From the NCBI RefSeq assembly GCF_963669205.1, contig NZ_OY769915.1, forward strand, positions 3,260,001 to 3,324,000: a DNA stretch of 64,000 bases, in the 5' to 3' direction. The number at the start of each line of letters is the position of its first letter. Position 1 is the stretch's first letter. The position numbers and the translations under genes were made by a program. The notes below the pieces were generated by a model. It did no database searches. It was not told the origin of the DNA and saw only the letters and a program-made list of their open reading frames with translations. Source of the DNA: an uncultured Roseibium sp. GTDB lineage: Bacteria; Pseudomonadota; Alphaproteobacteria; Rhizobiales; Stappiaceae. Positions 1 through 9,826 of this stretch are shown here, one piece after another.

Positions 1-99
1 GACGCGAAAATTTCTCAAGTGCCGTCCGGCGCAGGCTTCTCGCGGTTGAGAGATGCCCGTGCTGATCGGCACATCAGGATAACACGAAGGGGTTTCTGT

Positions 100-1392
100 A
101 TGGCCGAAAACAACGCCAAGCTAAACGTTGGTGGTGGCGACCACGATTTCAACGTTCTTGACGGATCCATCGGGCCGTCAGTGGTGAACATCTCGTCCCT
201 CTACAAGGACACGGGCATGTTCACCTATGACCCCGGTTTTACGTCAACCGCCTCCTGCGAATCCAAAATCACCTATATTGACGGCGACGAAGGCACCCTT
301 CTCTACCGTGGTTACCCGATCGAACAGCTTGCCGATCACGGCGATTTCCTGGAGTCCTGCTACCTTCTGCTCTATGGCGAGTTGCCGACAAAGGTTCAGA
401 AAGATGACTTCGTCAATCGCGTGACGTATCACACGATGATCCACGAGCAGATGAACCGGTTCTTCTCCGGCTTCCGCCGCGACGCCCACCCGATGGCGAT
501 CATGGTCGGGACGGTTGGCGCCCTGTCGGCTTTCTATCATGACTCAACGGACATCACCGATCCGCACCAGCGTATGGTCGCATCACTGCGCATGATCGCG
601 AAGATGCCGACGATCGCGGCCATGGCCTACAAGTATCACGTCGGCCAGCCCTTCGTTTACCCGCGCAACGATCTGGGATACGCCGCCAACTTCCTGCACA
701 TGTGTTTTGCGGTGCCGTGCGAGGAGTACAAGGTAAACCCGGTTCTCGCCCGCGCCATGGACCGCATCTTCATCCTGCACGCAGACCACGAGCAGAACGC
801 ATCCACATCCACGGTGCGTCTCGCCGGATCTTCAGGCGCCAACCCGTTCGCCTGCATCGCGGCCGGCATTGCCTGCCTCTGGGGCCCGGCACATGGCGGC
901 GCCAACGAAGCGGCGCTGAACATGCTGTCCGAAATCGGATCGGTCGACAACATTCCCGAGTATGTCGAACGCGCCAAGGACAAGGATGATCCGTTCCGTC
1001 TGATGGGTTTCGGGCACCGCGTCTACAAGAACTACGACCCGCGCGCGCGCATCATGCAGAAAACGACCCACGAAGTGCTGGGCGAACTCGGCATCAAGGA
1101 CGATCCGCTTCTCGATGTCGCGATCGAGCTGGAGAAGATCGCTCTCAACGACGAGTACTTCATCGAAAAGAAGCTCTATCCCAACATCGACTTCTATTCC
1201 GGCATCACACTTCGGGCTCTCGGTTTCCCGACTACGATGTTCACCGTGCTCTTCGCGCTGGCAAGGACCGTGGGCTGGATCGCGCAGTGGAAGGAAATGG
1301 TCGAGGATCCCTCACAGAGAATTGGCCGTCCGCGGCAGCTCTACACGGGTGCGACCAAGCGGGACTACACACCGATCGATCAGCGCCGCTAA
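100..1392 (+). CDS. gltA: Citrate synthase (type II, hexameric)
   Basis: Condenses oxaloacetate and acetyl-CoA to citrate, the entry step of the TCA cycle, in the cytosol. The 430-residue length matches Gram-negative GltA (about 427-430). The catalytic residues line up with the E. coli enzyme: His265 in WGPAHGG, His306 in GFGHRVY and Asp364 in NIDFYSG. The start is set at ATG 100, 9 bases after an AAGGGG ribosome site. An in-frame upstream start at 19 would add a basic leader absent from the family. It converges with lpxB on the other strand and ends just before a GC-rich hairpin. The adjacency gltA/lpxB is common in Rhizobiales. Confidence 0.98.
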   Translation: MAENNAKLNVGGGDHDFNVLDGSIGPSVVNISSLYKDTGMFTYDPGFTSTASCESKITYIDGDEGTLLYRGYPIEQLADHGDFLESCYLLLYGELPTKVQKDDFVNRVTYHTMIHEQMNRFFSGFRRDAHPMAIMVGTVGALSAFYHDSTDITDPHQRMVASLRMIAKMPTIAAMAYKYHVGQPFVYPRNDLGYAANFLHMCFAVPCEEYKVNPVLARAMDRIFILHADHEQNASTSTVRLAGSSGANPFACIAAGIACLWGPAHGGANEAALNMLSEIGSVDNIPEYVERAKDKDDPFRLMGFGHRVYKNYDPRARIMQKTTHEVLGELGIKDDPLLDVAIELEKIALNDEYFIEKKLYPNIDFYSGITLRALGFPTTMFTVLFALARTVGWIAQWKEMVEDPSQRIGRPRQLYTGATKRDYTPIDQRR

Positions 1393-1417
1393 GGCCTGTA
1401 CCCCAACGAAAATCCAG

Positions 1418-1449
1418 ACACCCCCGGCCACCCCGGGGGTGTTTCCGTT
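1418..1449 (+). terminator. Terminator-like hairpin after gltA
   Basis: A 10-bp perfect stem (ACACCCCCGG / CCGGGGGTGT, 1418-1427 and 1433-1442) with a 5-base loop lies 26 bases after the gltA stop. It is followed by a short mixed T run (GTTTCCGTTT). It would separate gltA from the convergent lpxB. Confidence 0.75.
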
Positions 1450-1538
1450 TGCGTGGGCAGGACCGGCGTCGGATTGGCCCGCTTCAGAGTTATCTTCGAT
1501 TTCAATGCCTTAGAAACATGTAGAGCGTTTACGGATAG

Positions 1539-2717
1539 CTACTTTCGCATTGCTTCTATGACGACGTCTGCAGCGGCGTCCCGCTGACTGTGACCGTCCG
1601 GCAATCGCATCAGATCGTCAAGACGCTCCAGCTCCGACAATTGTGCAGTCCGCTCGGGACCGTCATCAAGGAGAGGCAAAAGCTGATCTGCGAGCACCCT
1701 CGCCTCGACTTCCTCGTCCAGAAATTCGGGTATCGCCTTCTTTCCCAGGATGATGTTGGGAAGGACGAAGGTCTCGATGTTCGCCAGTTTGAGAACTCGG
1801 TTCAGTTCCTTGAGCCGCCGGAAGAACCAATCCACCCTGTAGGCGACCACCATGGGCACTCCGGAAAGCGCAAGTTCCAGCGAAACGGTTCCGGAGGCAG
1901 CCAATGCGGCATGAGCCCGGCGAAACGCGGCGTTTTTGGCCTGAAGTCCGGTCACGATTTCAGGCTGATATCGCCAGCCGGAGACACCCTCGCGGATCCT
2001 TTCCTCCAGATGCGGTACCGCGGGCAACAGCACATCGACATCCGGCATCTTGTCCTTCACGAGACCGACCGTATCGCCGAAATCGGACAGGAGACGCTTG
2101 ATTTCGCTGCCGCGGCTGCCGGGCAGCACCAGCAGTACCCTGTTGTCCGCGCCGACAGCGCTTCTTTCACCGGGCGACGGGCGAAGTTGATCAAGATTTT
2201 CGCTCAAAGGGTGGCCGACATAATGGGTACGCGGCCCGCCAAGACGTTCGTGCACGGCCGGCTCGAAAGGCAGGAGGGCCAGCAGCTCATCCACATAGGC
2301 ACTCATCCTTTTGGCACGCCCCGGACGCCACGCCCAGACGGAGGGCGAAACATATCCCACGATAGGGATATGAGGTGCCCGTTTCCGCACCCGCCTGGCG
2401 ACACTGTGCGTGAAGTCCGGGCTGTCAATGATGACAAGCACCGAGGGATCTTGCGCGACCACGGCATCAACCGTCTGGTAGACGCGCCGGACGATCAACG
2501 GCAACCGTGCCAGAACAGCACTCAGTCCCATGACGGACACGTCGGTCATGTCAAAAAAGCTTGTCAGACCGAGCGCTGTCATCCGCTCGCCACCGACGCC
2601 GCAATAGCGCAGGTTCGAACCAAGCCGTCCGTTCAGCGCTTTCATCAGTTCAGAGCCCAGCTGATCGCCTGACTCTTCGCCGGCAACGAGACAAATCGTC
2701 GGCCCGGCGTCAGTCAT
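1539..2717 (-). CDS. lpxB: Lipid-A-disaccharide synthase
   Basis: Glycosyltransferase (GT19) that joins UDP-2,3-diacylglucosamine and lipid X into the disaccharide-1-phosphate core of lipid A at the inner face of the inner membrane. The 392-residue protein begins with the typical nucleotide-fold segment CLVAGEESGDQLG and carries the YVSPSVWAW and SGTVSLELAL stretches of the family. ATG 2717 is chosen because it overlaps the lpxI stop by 8 bases (ATGACTGA), the usual sign of coupled translation. A longer reading from 2777 only adds codons inside lpxI. Last gene of the lpxD-fabZ-lpxA-lpxI-lpxB run. Confidence 0.97.
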   Translation of the reverse strand: MTDAGPTICLVAGEESGDQLGSELMKALNGRLGSNLRYCGVGGERMTALGLTSFFDMTDVSVMGLSAVLARLPLIVRRVYQTVDAVVAQDPSVLVIIDSPDFTHSVARRVRKRAPHIPIVGYVSPSVWAWRPGRAKRMSAYVDELLALLPFEPAVHERLGGPRTHYVGHPLSENLDQLRPSPGERSAVGADNRVLLVLPGSRGSEIKRLLSDFGDTVGLVKDKMPDVDVLLPAVPHLEERIREGVSGWRYQPEIVTGLQAKNAAFRRAHAALAASGTVSLELALSGVPMVVAYRVDWFFRRLKELNRVLKLANIETFVLPNIILGKKAIPEFLDEEVEARVLADQLLPLLDDGPERTAQLSELERLDDLMRLPDGHSQRDAAADVVIEAMRK

Positions 2718-3600
2718 CCGCCAGCCCGTCTGAAATCCGCGTGCGGTCGACCCCGACGACAAAAAGACCGGCTGCATCGGCTTTTTGCAGCGTGTCGGCC
2801 TTGTCCGCGATCAAGGCCCCCTCGGCTTCCACGGCTATACCGGACAGGCCTGCGGCCAGGGCGAGCTCGATCGTCTTCGGTCCGACAGTCGGAAGATCAA
2901 CACGCAGGTCCTGGTTGGGCTTGGCCGTTTTCACCAGGACACCTTTCCGTCCGCGGGCACTGACACGCCCGCTGGACTTGAGGTCGGCACAGCGCTGCAG
3001 CATGGCATCGGTACCTTCCGCCCCTTCCAGCGCTATTACCCGGCCACCGACCGCAACTGCCGCCTGTCCGATGTCGAGTTCGCCGAGTTTCTCGGTTGCG
3101 CGCAGGGCAAGCTCCAGGTCACGCCAGTCTGCCTTGGAGGGCCTGGCACGTCCCAGAACGCCGCTCGACGCCAGAAGCCGAGGTGCCACATCTTTTATCC
3201 CCACAACGCGAAACCCTTCGTTTTCAAAAAGCCGGATTACCTTGGTCAGCAGGCTGTCATCGCCACCGGACGACAGTGTACGGATAATCGCGGGCAGTCG
3301 CTTCAGCGTGCTGAAATCGGTCAGGAATGGCAAGAGATCCGGTCTCTTCGTCACGCCGCCAATGAAGAGGACTTCCTTGCATTGCGTTCGCTTGAGAAAA
3401 GCGTGAAGGCGGCCTATCTCACTCCAACCGAGTTCGGCATGCGCCTTCCGTCTGGTTTCCTCGTCTGCCTCGCCCTTGATCGCGACGATCTGAAAATCGC
3501 GTCCGGATGTCTCAAGGACGTCCGCGATCTGCCGGGGGATCATTCCATTTCCTGCAATCAGAGCCAGGCGCGCAGAGCGTGCATCTGCCAACTCCGGCAT
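2710..3600 (-). CDS. lpxI: UDP-2,3-diacylglucosamine pyrophosphatase LpxI (DUF1009)
   Basis: Hydrolyses UDP-2,3-diacylglucosamine to lipid X and UMP. LpxI replaces LpxH in most alphaproteobacteria and cleaves at the other phosphate. The 296-residue protein starts LALIAGNGMIPRQIAD and keeps the DUF1009 pattern, including GVTKRPDL and the C-terminal VGPKTIELA and VVGVDRTRIS segments. ATG 3600 lies just after the lpxA stop (3605). The in-frame TTG at 3651 would run 47 bases into lpxA. Lying between lpxA and lpxB supports the assignment, since the substrate of one is the product of the next. Confidence 0.95.
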   Translation of the reverse strand: MPELADARSARLALIAGNGMIPRQIADVLETSGRDFQIVAIKGEADEETRRKAHAELGWSEIGRLHAFLKRTQCKEVLFIGGVTKRPDLLPFLTDFSTLKRLPAIIRTLSSGGDDSLLTKVIRLFENEGFRVVGIKDVAPRLLASSGVLGRARPSKADWRDLELALRATEKLGELDIGQAAVAVGGRVIALEGAEGTDAMLQRCADLKSSGRVSARGRKGVLVKTAKPNQDLRVDLPTVGPKTIELALAAGLSGIAVEAEGALIADKADTLQKADAAGLFVVGVDRTRISDGLADD

Positions 3601-3604
3601 CTGT

Positions 3605-4402
3605 TCAGTCTTCGTTGCGCGGCGTGCAGAAACGCCGGTCTTCTTTCTCAAGAATGAAGTCGGTAACCGTTTTCACCAGCGGTTGGTCCTGTGCCTCTGC
3701 GGCAAGCGCCTCGGCCCGGCTGCGCAAGGTTCCTTCTTCACTGTCGAACAGGGCACGGTAGGCGGCACGGAGTGCGTGGATCTGCTCGCGCGGCAGTCCC
3801 TTTCGTTTCAGGCCGATGAGGTTGAGGCCGGCAAGGCGTGCCCGGTCACCGATCACGGATCCATATGGGATGACATCGAATTCGACACCGGTCATGCCGC
3901 CGACAATTGCTCCGGTGCCGATCCGCGACCATTGCCGGATCGCACTCAGGCCACCCAGAATAACGAAATCGGCAAGTTCGACATGGCCGGCCAGCGTCGC
4001 ATTGTTCGCAAGAATGACATTGTTCCCGACATGGCAATCATGCCCGACATGGGCCCCCATCATGAAAAGACCGTTGTTGCCGACCCTTGTCACGCCGCCA
4101 CCGCCCTCGGTCCCGGGGCTCATGGTCACGTGTTCCCGGATCTGGTTGTTCGACCCGATTTCGAGACGCGTCACCTCGCCGGCAAACTTCAGATCCTGAG
4201 GTTTGTGACCAATGCTGGCGAATGGAAATATGTGTGTCCCGGACCCGACACTGGTGTGGCCTGCGACGACGGCGTGCGCCTCGAGTGTCACACCGTCGGC
4301 AAGTTCTACGTTCGGTCCGACAATCGAATATGGACCGATACGAGTTCCCTCGCCGATCACGGCCCCGTCTTCAACGATGGCCGTCGGATGAATATCTGTC
4401 AT
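3605..4402 (-). CDS. lpxA: UDP-N-acetylglucosamine O-acyltransferase
   Basis: First step of lipid A synthesis: transfers a 3-hydroxyacyl group from ACP to the 3-OH of UDP-GlcNAc. 265 residues, with a left-handed beta-helix of hexapeptide repeats over residues 3-190 and a helical C-terminal part. The catalytic base matches His121 in HVGHDCHVGN (His125 in E. coli). A GAGGG ribosome site precedes ATG 4402. It follows fabZ by 6 bases, so the two share a message. FabZ and LpxA compete for or share hydroxyacyl-ACP. Confidence 0.98.
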   Translation of the reverse strand: MTDIHPTAIVEDGAVIGEGTRIGPYSIVGPNVELADGVTLEAHAVVAGHTSVGSGTHIFPFASIGHKPQDLKFAGEVTRLEIGSNNQIREHVTMSPGTEGGGGVTRVGNNGLFMMGAHVGHDCHVGNNVILANNATLAGHVELADFVILGGLSAIRQWSRIGTGAIVGGMTGVEFDVIPYGSVIGDRARLAGLNLIGLKRKGLPREQIHALRAAYRALFDSEEGTLRSRAEALAAEAQDQPLVKTVTDFILEKEDRRFCTPRNED

Positions 4403-4408
4403 TTTCCC

Positions 4409-4873
4409 TCACGCATCTATCAGCATGGCGCTGACTTCCGCTTCCGCTACTTTCTTGCCGTCCACCTGGGCGACTGCGTCGAACTTCCAGATATTGGCGC
4501 GTTGCTTGATCTTCTTGACGTGAAAATGCACCTGATCACCGGGCTCGACCGGCTTGCGGAATTTCGCCTTGTCGATCGTCATGAAATAGACCAGTTGCGG
4601 CGGCGCGTCGTCGCCGCGTGCATGGACACACAAAGCACCGGCCGTTTGCGCCATCGCTTCGATGAGAAGAACCCCGGGAAAGACCGGTCTTTCGGGAAAG
4701 TGCCCGGAAAAATGGGGTTCGTTGATCGTGACGTTCTTGATTCCGATGCAACTGTTATCGTCATCCATCTCGATGATCTTGTCGATAAGCAGGAAAGGAT
4801 ACCTGTGCGGCAGAAGTTTCATGATTCTCATGATATCTGCGCTGGCAAGTGTCTTTTTTTCTTCGTCTTCCAT
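4409..4873 (-). CDS. fabZ: 3-hydroxyacyl-ACP dehydratase FabZ
   Basis: Dehydrates 3-hydroxyacyl-ACP in fatty-acid elongation. 154 residues of the hotdog fold. His23 in LPHRYPFLLIDK and Glu72 in PGVLLIEAMAQ are the catalytic pair, with the HFSGHFPERPVFPG hairpin between them. ATG 4873 is preceded by GAGGGG and gives the family length. The reading from 4978 would run back into lpxD, which ends at 4921. Sits in the usual place between lpxD and lpxA, balancing phospholipid and lipid A synthesis. Confidence 0.98.
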   Translation of the reverse strand: MEDEEKKTLASADIMRIMKLLPHRYPFLLIDKIIEMDDDNSCIGIKNVTINEPHFSGHFPERPVFPGVLLIEAMAQTAGALCVHARGDDAPPQLVYFMTIDKAKFRKPVEPGDQVHFHVKKIKQRANIWKFDAVAQVDGKKVAEAEVSAMLIDA

Positions 4874-4920
4874 GAGTGCCCCTCGGCGGATTAACTCCGA
4901 AACATTCAAATCAACGCGGT

Positions 4921-5958
4921 TTACGGTTCGTTGCCGCGTTCTGCAAGCTTTCTGACGGCAGCAACTTCCCTGAACCACTGTTTCACCGGCTTCGCAGGCG
5001 TGCCGCCATAGCGTCCGCCGGGAGCCAGGTCTTCACTAACCACGCTCACGGCCGCAATCTGCGCGCCCATTCCGATCGTCACATGGCCGCGCACACCTGT
5101 CTGGCCGCCGATCGCTACAAAGTCTTCGAGGGTGCAACTGCCGGACAAGCCGACCTGCGACACCAGAACACAATGCCGTCCGACAACCACGTTGTGGCCA
5201 ATCTGAACCTGATTGTCGATCTTGGTGCCTTCTCCGATGATGGTGTCCCGGTTTGCACCCCGATCAATCGTCGTATTGGCACCGACCTCGACATCGTCCT
5301 GGATGATGACACGCCCTACCTGCGGAACCTTCAGATGTCCCTGTGGCCCCATCGCGTAGCCGAAGCCGTCCTGTCCGCAACACACGCCCGGGTGAAACGT
5401 GACCCTGTTCCCGAGAACGGAATGCTGAACGGTGCAATTGGGTCCAACAACGCAATTGCGGCCGATCTTTACCCCGAAACCGATGACTGCGTTTGCACGA
5501 ATGACGCTGCCCGAGCCGATCTCGGCATCCGCCCCGACAACCGCTCCCGCCTCGATCGTGACATTTTCCTCAAGTGTGGCCGTCGGATCGACAACCGCCC
5601 TTTGCGAGACACCTGAGCTGGCCGGCTCCCTGGGCGACATGGCGTCCGGGAAGAGGTTTGCCAACACCTTTGCCCAGGACCGGTAGGCATCGTCGCAGAC
5701 CAGAACCGCCACGTTCTCCGGAACCTTGTCCTTGTGTTTCCGGCCGACGAGACAGGCGGCCGCCCCTGTGGTTTCCAGCTGTTTCAGGTAGGCCGTGTTG
5801 TCAAAGAATACGAGCGTGCCGGCCCCTGCATCTTCAAGCGGAGCAACATCCGAAATTTCGAGTGTCTCGTCGCCACGGTAGATTTCCGCCCCTGCCCATT
5901 CGGCAACCATCTTGAGCACAATGGAATTCGGGAATTCGAAGAACCTGGGCTCGGACAT
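4921..5958 (-). CDS. lpxD: UDP-3-O-(3-hydroxyacyl)glucosamine N-acyltransferase
   Basis: Third lipid A step: N-acylates UDP-3-O-acylglucosamine from 3-hydroxyacyl-ACP. 345 residues: an N-terminal uridine-binding domain (about 1-100), then hexapeptide beta-helix repeats. The catalytic His lies in VQIGHNVVVG. ATG 5958 follows an AAGGATG ribosome site, whereas the start at 6054 would pass through the bamA terminator and into bamA. lpxD is separated from bamA by that terminator and so probably needs read-through or its own promoter. Confidence 0.97.
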   Translation of the reverse strand: MSEPRFFEFPNSIVLKMVAEWAGAEIYRGDETLEISDVAPLEDAGAGTLVFFDNTAYLKQLETTGAAACLVGRKHKDKVPENVAVLVCDDAYRSWAKVLANLFPDAMSPREPASSGVSQRAVVDPTATLEENVTIEAGAVVGADAEIGSGSVIRANAVIGFGVKIGRNCVVGPNCTVQHSVLGNRVTFHPGVCCGQDGFGYAMGPQGHLKVPQVGRVIIQDDVEVGANTTIDRGANRDTIIGEGTKIDNQVQIGHNVVVGRHCVLVSQVGLSGSCTLEDFVAIGGQTGVRGHVTIGMGAQIAAVSVVSEDLAPGGRYGGTPAKPVKQWFREVAAVRKLAERGNEP

Positions 5959-5983
5959 ATTGTCATCCTTGTTGCAAGCCAAC

Positions 5984-6019
5984 AAAAAAGGCCGCCGTAA
6001 AGACCGGCGGCCGTTTTCT
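5984..6019 (-). terminator. Rho-independent terminator after bamA
   Basis: Read on the minus strand, an 8-bp GC stem (GGCCGCCG / CGGCGGCC at 6005-6012 and 5990-5997) with a short loop is followed by six T residues. It lies 20-50 bases past the bamA stop and before lpxD. Confidence 0.88.
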
Positions 6020-6037
6020 AACCCGATTGACCGCCAT

Positions 6038-8419
6038 TTAGAAGCGGGTACCACCGCTCAATCTGAACAGCTGGGTCTTGTCGGAGTCTTCCTTTACGAG
6101 CGGATAGGCAAAGTCGGCACGGATCGGGCCGAACGGCGATCTCCACCGCACACCTGCACCGACCGACGCGCGGATCGCCAGATCGTTGGAATCGATCCTG
6201 CCGCCATTGTTCTCAACCAGACTGACCAGATCGCTGTCCGCATCCCAAAGAGAACCGGCATCAGCGAATACCGCACCGCTCAGCCCGAGTTCCTTCGGAA
6301 TGATCGGGAACGGGAACGTGCCCTCAGCGGTTGCCGCGAAGAAGAACCGGCCACCGATAGCATCATCCGTCGTTGCGTCACGAGGACCGATACCCTGGTT
6401 TTCAAAGCCGCGCACGAGGTTGCCGCCAAGCATGAACTGCTCGGACACCCGCAGGCGCTCGTCACCCAGTGCCATGATGTTACCACCACGGAACTGCAAG
6501 CTTCCGACGATGCCGTAATCAGCCAGGATTTCCTTGTAGGCGCGGGCCTGTGCTTCGGTCTTGATGTAGTAGCTGTCGCCGCCAAGACCTGCAAACTGCT
6601 GACCGAAGGAGGCATAGATGCCATCCGTGGGGTCAAGGTTCCGGTCGAGCGTGTTGTAGCGAAGATCGTAACCGACGAGCGATGTCAGGTAGGTTCCGAG
6701 CGAGTCACAAACAGCAAGCGACAGATTGTTGGTGTTACAATTGTTGATGTTGGTCGACTCGTTGTCGGGATCGGAGTTGTCCTCCTGGAAGATGTTGTAG
6801 AACAGCCGAAGCGTCAGCTCTTCTTCGCGCAGCGGCAACGTGAAGCCGAATCCGCCACCCGTTCTCTCCTGGTCGAACGAACGGTAGTCGTTGGCATCAT
6901 CCACCCTGCGATAGACATCGACGTCGAACGCTACCCGGCGTCCCATGAAGAACGGCTCCACGAAACGGAACTCATATGACTGGGTATCGGTGCCGCCACC
7001 GATGGAGAGCTTCACGAACTGGCCTCTGCCGAGGAAGTTCTTTTCCGTCAGCGAAACGTCACCGACGATACCGTCGACGGTCGAGTAACCGACACCGAAC
7101 GAGATTTCACCCGTCGGTTTTTCTTCCACGCGAACATTGACGACGACGCGGTCAGGCGCGCTGCCCTGCTGCGTGGTGATCGACACGTTCTCGAAGAAAT
7201 CAAGGTTGCGCAAACGGCGTTCGGCCTTGTCCACGAGCGCCCGGTTGAAGGCATCGCCTTCCACGATATCGAATTCGCGGCGAATGACATATTCACGGGT
7301 CCGGTCGTTCCCGATGATATTGATCCGCTCGATATAGGCGCGCGGGCCTTCCTCGATGTAGTAGATCAGCGAAATCGTGTTGTCGTCGTAGTTGCGCGAC
7401 CCTCTGGGGCGGACACGCGCAAACGCATATCCTTCCTCGGAAACGCGCAGGGTGATTTCTTCGACGGACTGCTCGACGCGCAAGGAGTTGAAGGTCTGGC
7501 CGCTGCGCGTACGTACGAGCTTGCGCAGGTCTTCAGGGTCGACTTCGGCGATGGTCGAAACCAGTTCGACATCGCGGATCTTGTATCTCTCACCTTCATC
7601 CACGGTGAAGGTGACGTAGAAGATGTTCTGCTCGCGATCGAGGTCCGCGCTTACCGAAACAATCCGGAAATCGGCATAGCCCTTCTGATTGTAATACCGG
7701 CGAAGCAGTTCCTCATCGGCGGCCAATCGGTCAGGGTCGTAGGTGTCGGTGCTGCGCAGGAAGCTCAGAAGACCGGTTTCGCGCGTGCGAATGACGTCGC
7801 GCAGACGGCCATCGCTGAACGCCTTGTTGCCGATGAAACTGATGCGCTCGACACCCGTCTTCGCACCTTCGTTGATTTCAAAGACGAGGTCGACCCGGTT
7901 TTGTCCCCGGTCGATGATCTTCGGCTCGACGGACGCACCGAAGCGGCCAGAGCGGCGATAGGACTCGAGAATGTTCTGCACGTCCGCCTGAACGCGGGCG
8001 CGGGACAGCGTTGTCCTGGGCTGCGAACGGACCGCAGTTTCCAGGGCGTCGTCCTTGATCTTCCGGTTACCTTCGAAAGAGACGCGATTGATGATCGGAT
8101 TTTCCGAAACCGTTACGATGACCGTGCTGCCGCGAGGGGTGATGTCGACAGTGGCGAACAGGCCGGTCGCATAGAGCGCTTTCAGGGATTCATCCACATC
8201 AAAGGCGCTGTAGGAGCGGCCGGGGACAATCGTCATGTAGCTTATGACGGTTTCATCCTCGACGCGGGTGTTCCCCTGCACCTGAATGCTTCGGGCCACG
8301 GCTGCCTCGGCAACCGAAACAAAGGAAATTGGTCCCGCCACTTGCGGCGCGACCGACCCTACCGAAAATACGGCTGCCGCCAAACACACGGCCCGTATAA
8401 GTCTCTGCAATCGCTGCAT
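6038..8419 (-). CDS. bamA: Outer membrane protein assembly factor BamA
   Basis: Central pore of the BAM machine, which folds and inserts beta-barrel proteins into the outer membrane. 793 residues: a signal peptide cut near AEA at about residue 38-39, five POTRA repeats (about 40-430; the 4th and 5th are clear from the INIIGNDRTRE and VEEKPTGEISFGVGYS segments), then a 16-strand Omp85 barrel ending in Phe. The barrel contains GGNLVRGFENQGIGPRD, the conserved L6 loop motif (VRGF). Directly downstream of rseP, the usual alphaproteobacterial order. No skp/ompH gene lies between bamA and lpxD. Confidence 0.98.
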   Translation of the reverse strand: MQRLQRLIRAVCLAAAVFSVGSVAPQVAGPISFVSVAEAAVARSIQVQGNTRVEDETVISYMTIVPGRSYSAFDVDESLKALYATGLFATVDITPRGSTVIVTVSENPIINRVSFEGNRKIKDDALETAVRSQPRTTLSRARVQADVQNILESYRRSGRFGASVEPKIIDRGQNRVDLVFEINEGAKTGVERISFIGNKAFSDGRLRDVIRTRETGLLSFLRSTDTYDPDRLAADEELLRRYYNQKGYADFRIVSVSADLDREQNIFYVTFTVDEGERYKIRDVELVSTIAEVDPEDLRKLVRTRSGQTFNSLRVEQSVEEITLRVSEEGYAFARVRPRGSRNYDDNTISLIYYIEEGPRAYIERINIIGNDRTREYVIRREFDIVEGDAFNRALVDKAERRLRNLDFFENVSITTQQGSAPDRVVVNVRVEEKPTGEISFGVGYSTVDGIVGDVSLTEKNFLGRGQFVKLSIGGGTDTQSYEFRFVEPFFMGRRVAFDVDVYRRVDDANDYRSFDQERTGGGFGFTLPLREEELTLRLFYNIFQEDNSDPDNESTNINNCNTNNLSLAVCDSLGTYLTSLVGYDLRYNTLDRNLDPTDGIYASFGQQFAGLGGDSYYIKTEAQARAYKEILADYGIVGSLQFRGGNIMALGDERLRVSEQFMLGGNLVRGFENQGIGPRDATTDDAIGGRFFFAATAEGTFPFPIIPKELGLSGAVFADAGSLWDADSDLVSLVENNGGRIDSNDLAIRASVGAGVRWRSPFGPIRADFAYPLVKEDSDKTQLFRLSGGTRF

Positions 8420-8583
8420 TATTGCGCTATGCCTTTTTTGTAGTACCTCATCCGGAAACCTGCACTCACCCCTGCGGATTCCCGGAACCGACGAACGTTG
8501 TATAGGTTTTTACCGATAACGCAACCGCACTTCGAGTGCTGAAAGCGATTTAGTCTGAAGACGTTGCGTCAATGTCACGGCTG

Positions 8584-9726
8584 CTAGGAATCGTTTGATA
8601 CGAGACGCAAAATATCCCTCCAGGTTACGAAGACCATTAGCATTAATACCAAGCCCAAACCGATGCGGAAGCCGACATCCTGTACGCGCTCGCTCAAGGG
8701 CTTGCCCCGCAAGGCTTCCGCAGCGAAGAAAACAAGATGACCGCCATCCAGAATCGGGACGGGTGCCAGATTGATCAGGCCGATACTCACCGACAGAACG
8801 GCCGCGAGCGAGATCAGCGGAATCAAGCCATGTTCCGCGACTTTTCCCGAAATCTCGGCAACGCGGATCGGGCCGCCAAGCTGGTCCGCGGACTGGCGCT
8901 GGGTGATCACACCCCAGATGTAACTGACGGTGCCGTCCATGATCCTGTAGGTTTCCCTGGCACCTTCCGCGATGGCTCCGAGCGGGCCGTACTGGATGCG
9001 AATGACATTCTCCGGATCGGCACTTCCGCGAAGACCGATATCACCGGCCATTTGACGCTCGCCCAGGAACACTTCCTTTTCCTTGGCGTCCGGCGTCACC
9101 GTCAGGGCGACGAGGTCTCCCCCGCGTTCCACCTGAAAAACCAGCGGATTGTTGGCATTCATCAGGACAATCTGGCGCAGTTCGCCGAAGGTGTGAATGT
9201 CACGGCCGTCGATCTGTTTAACAACGTCGCCGGCGACGATACCGCCTCTTGCCGCCGCGCCGTCGGGGAAGACCTCTTCCACGACCGGGACCAAACCCTG
9301 TTTGCCGGCGGACACGAACAGGGCTGCAAAGATGGCGATTGCAAGCAGGAAATTCGCCAGCGGGCCGGCGGCGACAATCGCCGCTCGTTGCCAGACGGGC
9401 TTGGCGATGAAAGCGGTCTTGCGCTCTTCGTCGCTCATGTTCGCGATGATTTCACGGCTGGGAACACTTGCCGCGTTTTCATCGCCGGCAAATTTCACGT
9501 AGCCGCCGAGCGGGATCATGCACAACTTCCAGCGCGTACCCTTGCGGTCGTTCCAGCCGAAGATCTCGCGGCCGAACCCGACGGCGAACGCGTCAACCTT
9601 CACGTTGCACCAGCGGGCAACGGCGAAATGTCCAAGTTCATGGAAAAACACCACGATTGTCAGGACAAACAGAAAGGGAATGATCGTTCCGACAACGAGG
9701 GAATAAGCAGATACTAAGAGATCCAT
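8584..9726 (-). CDS. rseP: RIP site-2 metalloprotease RseP
   Basis: Inner-membrane zinc protease that cuts transmembrane segments (anti-sigma factors, signal-peptide remnants). 380 residues. The HELGH zinc motif is at residues 29-33 inside the first membrane helix, one PDZ domain lies at about 125-205, and LDG (326-328) in the third helix supplies the Asp ligand. One PDZ rather than the two of E. coli is usual in Rhizobiales. It lies between dxr and bamA, with about 100 bases to dxr and 164 to bamA. Confidence 0.96.
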   Translation of the reverse strand: MDLLVSAYSLVVGTIIPFLFVLTIVVFFHELGHFAVARWCNVKVDAFAVGFGREIFGWNDRKGTRWKLCMIPLGGYVKFAGDENAASVPSREIIANMSDEERKTAFIAKPVWQRAAIVAAGPLANFLLAIAIFAALFVSAGKQGLVPVVEEVFPDGAAARGGIVAGDVVKQIDGRDIHTFGELRQIVLMNANNPLVFQVERGGDLVALTVTPDAKEKEVFLGERQMAGDIGLRGSADPENVIRIQYGPLGAIAEGARETYRIMDGTVSYIWGVITQRQSADQLGGPIRVAEISGKVAEHGLIPLISLAAVLSVSIGLINLAPVPILDGGHLVFFAAEALRGKPLSERVQDVGFRIGLGLVLMLMVFVTWRDILRLVSNDS

Positions 9727-9826
9727 GAACGGGTCCGATCCAAACGCGACGACGCATTTATTGCATCACATTATTAATAAGAGAATTACGGCGCGTTAAT
9801 GGTAAGATACTTTTTTTGCTGCAGCA